DNA of 41,842 nt from JAGTJU01 sp038257535 (lineage in GTDB: Bacteria; Myxococcota_A; Polyangia; Fen-1088), in contig JBBSJE010000022.1 in the NCBI GenBank assembly GCA_038257535.1, positions 1-41,842 on the forward strand, read 5' to 3'. Made by a program: the position numbers and the translations under genes. Under the pieces are notes generated by a model. The model made no database searches. It was not told the origin of the DNA and saw nothing but the letters and a program-made list of their open reading frames with translations. Of this stretch, positions 38,186 through 41,842 are shown piece by piece; the stretch's first letter is position 1; every line of letters begins with the position of its first letter.

Positions 38186-39670
38186 ATGGACCACCGATCC
38201 CCCCTGAAAAGAATTGCCACCGGCGTTCCCGGTTTGGACGCCCTCACAAAAGGCGGCCTTCCCGCCGGCAGAACCACGCTTGTCACCGGAAAAAGTGGCG
38301 CAGGAAAAAGCACGCTTTGCCTGCAGGTCGCTTGTCATCTGGTCAAAAACGGTGGCAGCTGCGTTTACCTGGCGCTGGAGGAACGACCGGAGGATCTGCG
38401 ACAGACCGCATTTCTGCTGGGGCTCGCGGATGATCAGACACTGACCGCCGGCCAGCTACAGGTCATCGACCTGCGCCCGTCCGTTGAGGGGACAGTTCAG
38501 ATCACGGGAACCTTTGACGTGCATGGGCTGATATCGCGTATCGCCCAATTGGTGAAATCGCATGCCGCTTCCATGGTGGTGCTCGACTCGGTAAGCGCGC
38601 TGTTTACCCGTCATGCCCGCGGGGACCTCGATCTGCGCCGTCAGTTTTCGCACCTGGTGCACGCGCTTGAGCAGCTGGGTGTCACCGTCATGATGACCAC
38701 CGAAGCGGCGGACGATTACGTACGACCAACCATGCTTGGCGTTGAAGACTACTTGTGCGATCTCGTGTTGGTGCTTCGCAACGTGATTGACGGAAAACGT
38801 CGCCGTCGCACCATTGAGGTGCACAAATATAGGCGCAGCGGACACAAGAAAGGCGAATACCCCTACACGATCGCGCAAGGAGGGATTTTCATATTTCCAG
38901 TGGACGCCAACGCCCCCGCCTCGCGCGCGGCTGTGGCAACACCACAGCGGTTTTCGAGCGGCGTGCCTGGCCTAGATGGCATGACCGAAGGCGGATGGTT
39001 GCGGGACTCCATCGTCATTGTGCGCGGTCCATCGGGAAGCGGGAAAACCATCTTGGCTGGGATGTATGCGCGCGCCGGCGCGTCCAGGGGGGAAAAAGTT
39101 GTTTACTACGGCTTCGAGGAAACTGAGGCGATGTTGCTGCGCAATTTCGCGGCGCTGGGTCTTCCCATGGAAGAAGCGGAAGGGCATGGCAACTTGCGCT
39201 TCATCTGCTCTTACCCCGAAGCCACAAGCCCTGAAGATCTTCTGATTGAGATTCGCAGGAGTTTTGAAAGCTTCAAGCCCGCCCTTGTCGTGCTCGACAG
39301 CATCTCATCCATAGAACACTCAACTTCGGCCGAGGGCTTCCGGATCTTTCTCGTTGGTCTGGCCTCGCTGCTACGAGAAAGTGGTCATAGCGCCTTGCTC
39401 GTTCAAACCACGGCCTCCCACGCAGAGAACAACCAGGTCCCGCCTTTCTTGTCCACGCTTGCAGACGCCATCCTCATGCTGGACTACTCTGCCGGCGAGC
39501 CGGAGCTACAAAGAACCATGCGTGTTTTGAAGATGAGAGGCTCTGCGCACGACACGGACCAGCACGTATTTGACATTAGAGCGGGGGGGCTCTGGGTCGA
39601 TCGGGCTTTGGCGGTCTTGCCAAGCGCTTCAACGGATGCGCACGAAGGCTCGGGTGGTTTGGTTGGTTGA
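38186..39670 (+). CDS. kaiC: KaiC circadian-clock-type ATPase/kinase (double RecA domain)
   Basis: A 494-residue two-domain KaiC, close to the cyanobacterial 519. CI: Walker A GKSGAGKST (35-43), the catalytic E65-E66 in LALEERPED, Walker B VVLDSVSALF (131-140). CII: Walker A GPSGSGKT (281-288), E311-E312 in YYGFEET, Walker B VVLDSISS (368-375). The autophosphorylation pair of cyanobacterial KaiC (S431-T432) is present as S423-T424 in FLSTLADAIL, and the motif VLKMRGSAHD matches the CII end. At the third site (T426 of S. elongatus) this protein has Val418. The C-terminal tail needed for KaiA binding in cyanobacteria is not similar. It is divergent from the KaiB fusion, which supports a working KaiB-KaiC pair without KaiA. 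Confidence 0.93.
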   Translation: MDHRSPLKRIATGVPGLDALTKGGLPAGRTTLVTGKSGAGKSTLCLQVACHLVKNGGSCVYLALEERPEDLRQTAFLLGLADDQTLTAGQLQVIDLRPSVEGTVQITGTFDVHGLISRIAQLVKSHAASMVVLDSVSALFTRHARGDLDLRRQFSHLVHALEQLGVTVMMTTEAADDYVRPTMLGVEDYLCDLVLVLRNVIDGKRRRRTIEVHKYRRSGHKKGEYPYTIAQGGIFIFPVDANAPASRAAVATPQRFSSGVPGLDGMTEGGWLRDSIVIVRGPSGSGKTILAGMYARAGASRGEKVVYYGFEETEAMLLRNFAALGLPMEEAEGHGNLRFICSYPEATSPEDLLIEIRRSFESFKPALVVLDSISSIEHSTSAEGFRIFLVGLASLLRESGHSALLVQTTASHAENNQVPPFLSTLADAILMLDYSAGEPELQRTMRVLKMRGSAHDTDQHVFDIRAGGLWVDRALAVLPSASTDAHEGSGGLVG

Positions 39671-39783
39671 GCTTTGCGCATCGTAGTGCAAGCCGAACCG
39701 CGCGCAGCAGCCTATGCCGCAAGCTATTCGTAGCGGGTCCACATTCTCAGAAGCGCCCTGCAGCGCTCATTGCGGCCATGCAT

Positions 39784-41325
39784 TTACGCGGTATGTGCCT
39801 GGATGTGCGAGCCGGTGTGAGGATGCTCAGACGCGGGCAGAGCCGCAATCGCCAACTCTACCTCGCGTTTTTCGTGTTCCAGCTGGTCTCCGAAGAGTGC
39901 TGTCAAAAACTGCGCCGCTGCAAAGCGATCTGACATCTGGAACATGCGCAAGTCGCTGGCAAATTCGCCTGCCGTTTGGTACCGAGAATCGGGATCGGTG
40001 TGGATCGCTTTTGTTATAACGGCGACCAGATGTGGATCGGCGTTGATGCCCAGCAATGCATGAATGTCTTGCGGGCCACGGACTGCTTCCATCAACACCT
40101 TAAACTGACTGGTTCCCCGATAAGGCGCGTGGCCGGTCAGCATGCTGAGTAGCACCAGGCCCGCGGAGAAAATGTCACTCCGATGATCAACGTGAAGCCC
40201 TTGCGCTTGTTCGGGAGACATATAGAGGACGTTGCCCTTGATAACTCCCTGTTCCGTTGTGTTCGAAGACCGCAAATGGGCCTTGGCAATGCCGAAGTCC
40301 AGCAGTTTTACATCGCCCTCCGTGCTTATCATGACGTTGTTTACCGATACATCTCGATGAACGATGTTGCGGGCGTGGCCATGCGCGTCCGTTTGGCAAT
40401 GCGCATATTGGAGGCCTTGCAGCAGTTCATGCGTGACGTAGAACGCCAGTTCGGGGGGAATGGCAACCAGCCCACGTTTTTGAGCCTGTTCGATTAGCTG
40501 CCCGATGTTGCGGCCCCATACATGGTCTGTGACCATAAAGTACTGATCGCCCTCGCAGCCAAAATCGAGGACGGACAAAATGTTCGTGTGTTGGAGCGAG
40601 GCGGCCAACTTGGCCTCATCAATGAATTGGGTAACCACCCCGTCGTGACTTCGGAGATGCTGTTTAAGTCGCTTGAGCACGAAAATACGGTGGAAACCTT
40701 CAACCCCAAGGTTCACTGCACTGAAAACCTCGGCCATACCGCCCTCGCCAACCTGAGCCAAAATCTGGTAGCGGCCCAAAACGTCTGCGGCGTGCGGTCG
40801 AAGGTTTGGAGCCGGAGGGCTCGCGGCCACCCGGCCCGTTACTTGCGAGTTGGAAGTGGATGAAGGCTCCATGCGCGGGGGCAACTGCACCTCAGTGGTT
40901 CGCGCCAGCGCCATTCCGGCTTCCTCTCGAACCACCTTCGCGGTTGTTCCGACAGATCTCCGCTTTGAAGAGCCGGCGATGGCCAACCATAGCAGCAACA
41001 CAATGTAGCTTGCTCCAACGCCGGCAATCATAAACATGTTGGATTGGCCGTAGCGCTTCTCAATGTGCCTAATGTCGTTGGTCTCTCTGGCCATAGCCAA
41101 GATTGCTAGATCGCCACTTAAACCCACGCGCGCGCCAGCCATTCCCGTGTTGGCATCGGCCATCAATGGCGCCGCACCTTTGGTTCCCAGCCGATCAATC
41201 AGGCCAGCAACCAGATCCGCGGGGCCGTGTGAGCGCACTATCCCCGACGCCCCCATAACAACCAAAGTTGCATGTGTTTGTAAGGCGAGGTCAGTGAACC
41301 ATTGGTTATCGAGCTCCACCGCCAT
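39784..41325 (-). CDS. Membrane Ser/Thr protein kinase, main part (frameshifted)
   Basis: A 513-residue frame holding the membrane segment (about 97-118, FMIAGVGASYIVLLLWLAIAG) and a eukaryotic-like kinase domain from about residue 183. It shows GRYQILAQVGEGGMAEVF (Gly-rich loop), FVLKRL (catalytic Lys), IVHRDVSVNNVM (catalytic loop) and LLDFGIAK (DFG), followed by YMSPEQAQG. All catalytic residues are present. Its first residues continue, in a -1 frame, the sensor encoded by 41238-41819, so the ATG at 41325 is probably not a natural start; one gene is implied. Kinases of this build phosphorylate cytoplasmic targets in response to outside signals. It is convergent with kaiC. Confidence 0.85.
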   Translation of the reverse strand: MAVELDNQWFTDLALQTHATLVVMGASGIVRSHGPADLVAGLIDRLGTKGAAPLMADANTGMAGARVGLSGDLAILAMARETNDIRHIEKRYGQSNMFMIAGVGASYIVLLLWLAIAGSSKRRSVGTTAKVVREEAGMALARTTEVQLPPRMEPSSTSNSQVTGRVAASPPAPNLRPHAADVLGRYQILAQVGEGGMAEVFSAVNLGVEGFHRIFVLKRLKQHLRSHDGVVTQFIDEAKLAASLQHTNILSVLDFGCEGDQYFMVTDHVWGRNIGQLIEQAQKRGLVAIPPELAFYVTHELLQGLQYAHCQTDAHGHARNIVHRDVSVNNVMISTEGDVKLLDFGIAKAHLRSSNTTEQGVIKGNVLYMSPEQAQGLHVDHRSDIFSAGLVLLSMLTGHAPYRGTSQFKVLMEAVRGPQDIHALLGINADPHLVAVITKAIHTDPDSRYQTAGEFASDLRMFQMSDRFAAAQFLTALFGDQLEHEKREVELAIAALPASEHPHTGSHIQAHTA

Positions 41326-41819
41326 CCAACTGCTGCGGAACGCGCGATGGGGCGCACCAGCCAGACCCGGTCCGTGCCAGGCGCCTTATAAAGACCGGTG
41401 CCACGATGTGGCACAACGAATGCCGCCTCGTTTGGCGGTGCGAAAGTGATCGAGCGCCCCTGGTCATGCAGGAAGCCGAAAGCCGTGTGCCTTGGAAGGC
41501 TGTCCTGTAATCCAAGCGCCGCGATCCGGTCCGCAATCCAACGCGTCTCCGTGGTGTCGTCTTTAACGAAGGGCGCGGGGTACGGGGTTAATGGGCTCGC
41601 CCACGCAGTGGACCGAGACTGGATGGCCGTGACGGCCTTGTCGGCCAAGGCTTCTTTCACGCGCAGCTCAGACAGGATGCGGTTTCGCAAAGTGCTCGCT
41701 TCGGCGCGCAAGTGCGCATCGATCTCGGTGTGGCTCCTCTGCTCCGACAATTGCCACAGGACAACGCCGCCACCAGACACCACCAGCGCCAAAGCCACAG
41801 CCAGTAAAACCCGTTTCAT
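41238..41819 (-). CDS. Ser/Thr kinase N-terminal sensor part (frameshifted fragment)
   Basis: A 193-residue frame with ATG 41819 after GAGGAG. It begins with a membrane anchor (VLLAVALALVVSGGGVVLW) and an extracytoplasmic domain of Cache-like character (HLRAEASTLRNRILSELR, TAFGFLHDQGRSITFAPP, VWLVRPIARS). After about 41345 the frame turns into the out-of-frame reading of the kinase gene. A one-base loss near CGTTCCGCAGCAG (about 41330-41343) would join VWLVRPIARS to SSWMAVELDNQWF in the downstream frame. Whether this is a real mutation or a sequencing error cannot be told from one sequence. Confidence 0.75.
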   Translation of the reverse strand: MKRVLLAVALALVVSGGGVVLWQLSEQRSHTEIDAHLRAEASTLRNRILSELRVKEALADKAVTAIQSRSTAWASPLTPYPAPFVKDDTTETRWIADRIAALGLQDSLPRHTAFGFLHDQGRSITFAPPNEAAFVVPHRGTGLYKAPGTDRVWLVRPIARSAAVGWRWSSITNGSLTSPYKHMQLWLLWGRRG

Positions 41820-41842
41820 CGACTCCTCACTCGCCTAAGCCA

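Noticed and set aside
39752..39767. AGCGC/GCGCT hairpin as terminator between kaiC and the Ser/Thr kinase
   Set aside because: A 5-bp stem with no T-tract is too weak to call.
41325..41345. Programmed ribosomal frameshift in the Ser/Thr kinase
   Set aside because: No slippery heptamer or nearby pseudoknot-like stem is visible; mutation or sequencing error is simpler.
1..41842. CRISPR arrays, rRNA, tRNA, transposases
   Set aside because: No regular spaced repeats, no tRNA-like cloverleaf noticed by eye and no transposase-like frame. A tRNA scan would be needed to exclude a tRNA fully.

Overview
The window looks like chromosomal DNA from a high-GC, Gram-negative, predatory-type or soil deltaproteobacterium, most likely a member of the Myxococcota or a relative. 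This rests on gene content: a DUF1552/DUF1592 pair, Gly/Ser- and Cys-rich lipoproteins, a membrane Ser/Thr kinase, a polysaccharide export locus, and many GTG/TTG starts. No rRNA, tRNA or CRISPR was seen, so the assignment is an inference.

Layout. (1) 1-753: the end of a family 2 glycosyltransferase running in from the left. (2) 783-9715: a heavy-metal resistance island. A BlaI-type repressor and a BlaR-like M56 membrane protease precede a TolC/adaptor/RND pump operon. The operon is bracketed by a nucleotidyltransferase pair on the left and a MazE/MazF toxin-antitoxin module on the right. (3) 9725-13890, minus strand: a small lipoprotein, a TonB-dependent receptor, a decayed methyltransferase fragment and a Fur-family regulator. 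Two copies of a 14-bp motif link the regulator to the receptor promoter region. (4) 14018-17071, minus: the DUF1552 and DUF1592 proteins. (5) 17278-29809: an exopolysaccharide locus. Its minus arm has an SGNH protein, an MBOAT acyltransferase and an O-antigen ligase/polymerase. Its plus arm has a Wza-type export lipoprotein, two glycosyltransferases, a heparinase II/III-like lipoprotein, a polysaccharide deacetylase and a large protein with lectin-like folds. The arms diverge from only 26 bp. (6) 29841-35590: Cys-rich and beta-helix lipoproteins, a putative toroid-fold secreted protein, a thioesterase and a ferritin-like diiron protein, together with remnants of a histidine kinase and a PAS domain.

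(7) 35598-39670 is the most interesting part: a Kai-type module. A double-domain KaiC ATPase with the Ser-Thr autophosphorylation pair is divergent from a two-gene operon. That operon encodes an unusual protein (XRE-type helix-turn-helix, then a receiver-like domain lacking the phosphoacceptor Asp, then a complete KaiB domain) and a PAS hybrid histidine kinase. There is no KaiA and no SasA. The arrangement suggests that the KaiC state is read directly by a DNA-binding protein carrying KaiB, with the kinase as partner. (8) 39784-41819: a membrane Ser/Thr protein kinase with an extracytoplasmic sensor, split by an apparent one-base frameshift.

Several genes appear to have sigma70-like promoters whose -10 box lies only 7-9 nt before the start codon, with no ribosome binding site. 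This points to leaderless transcripts.
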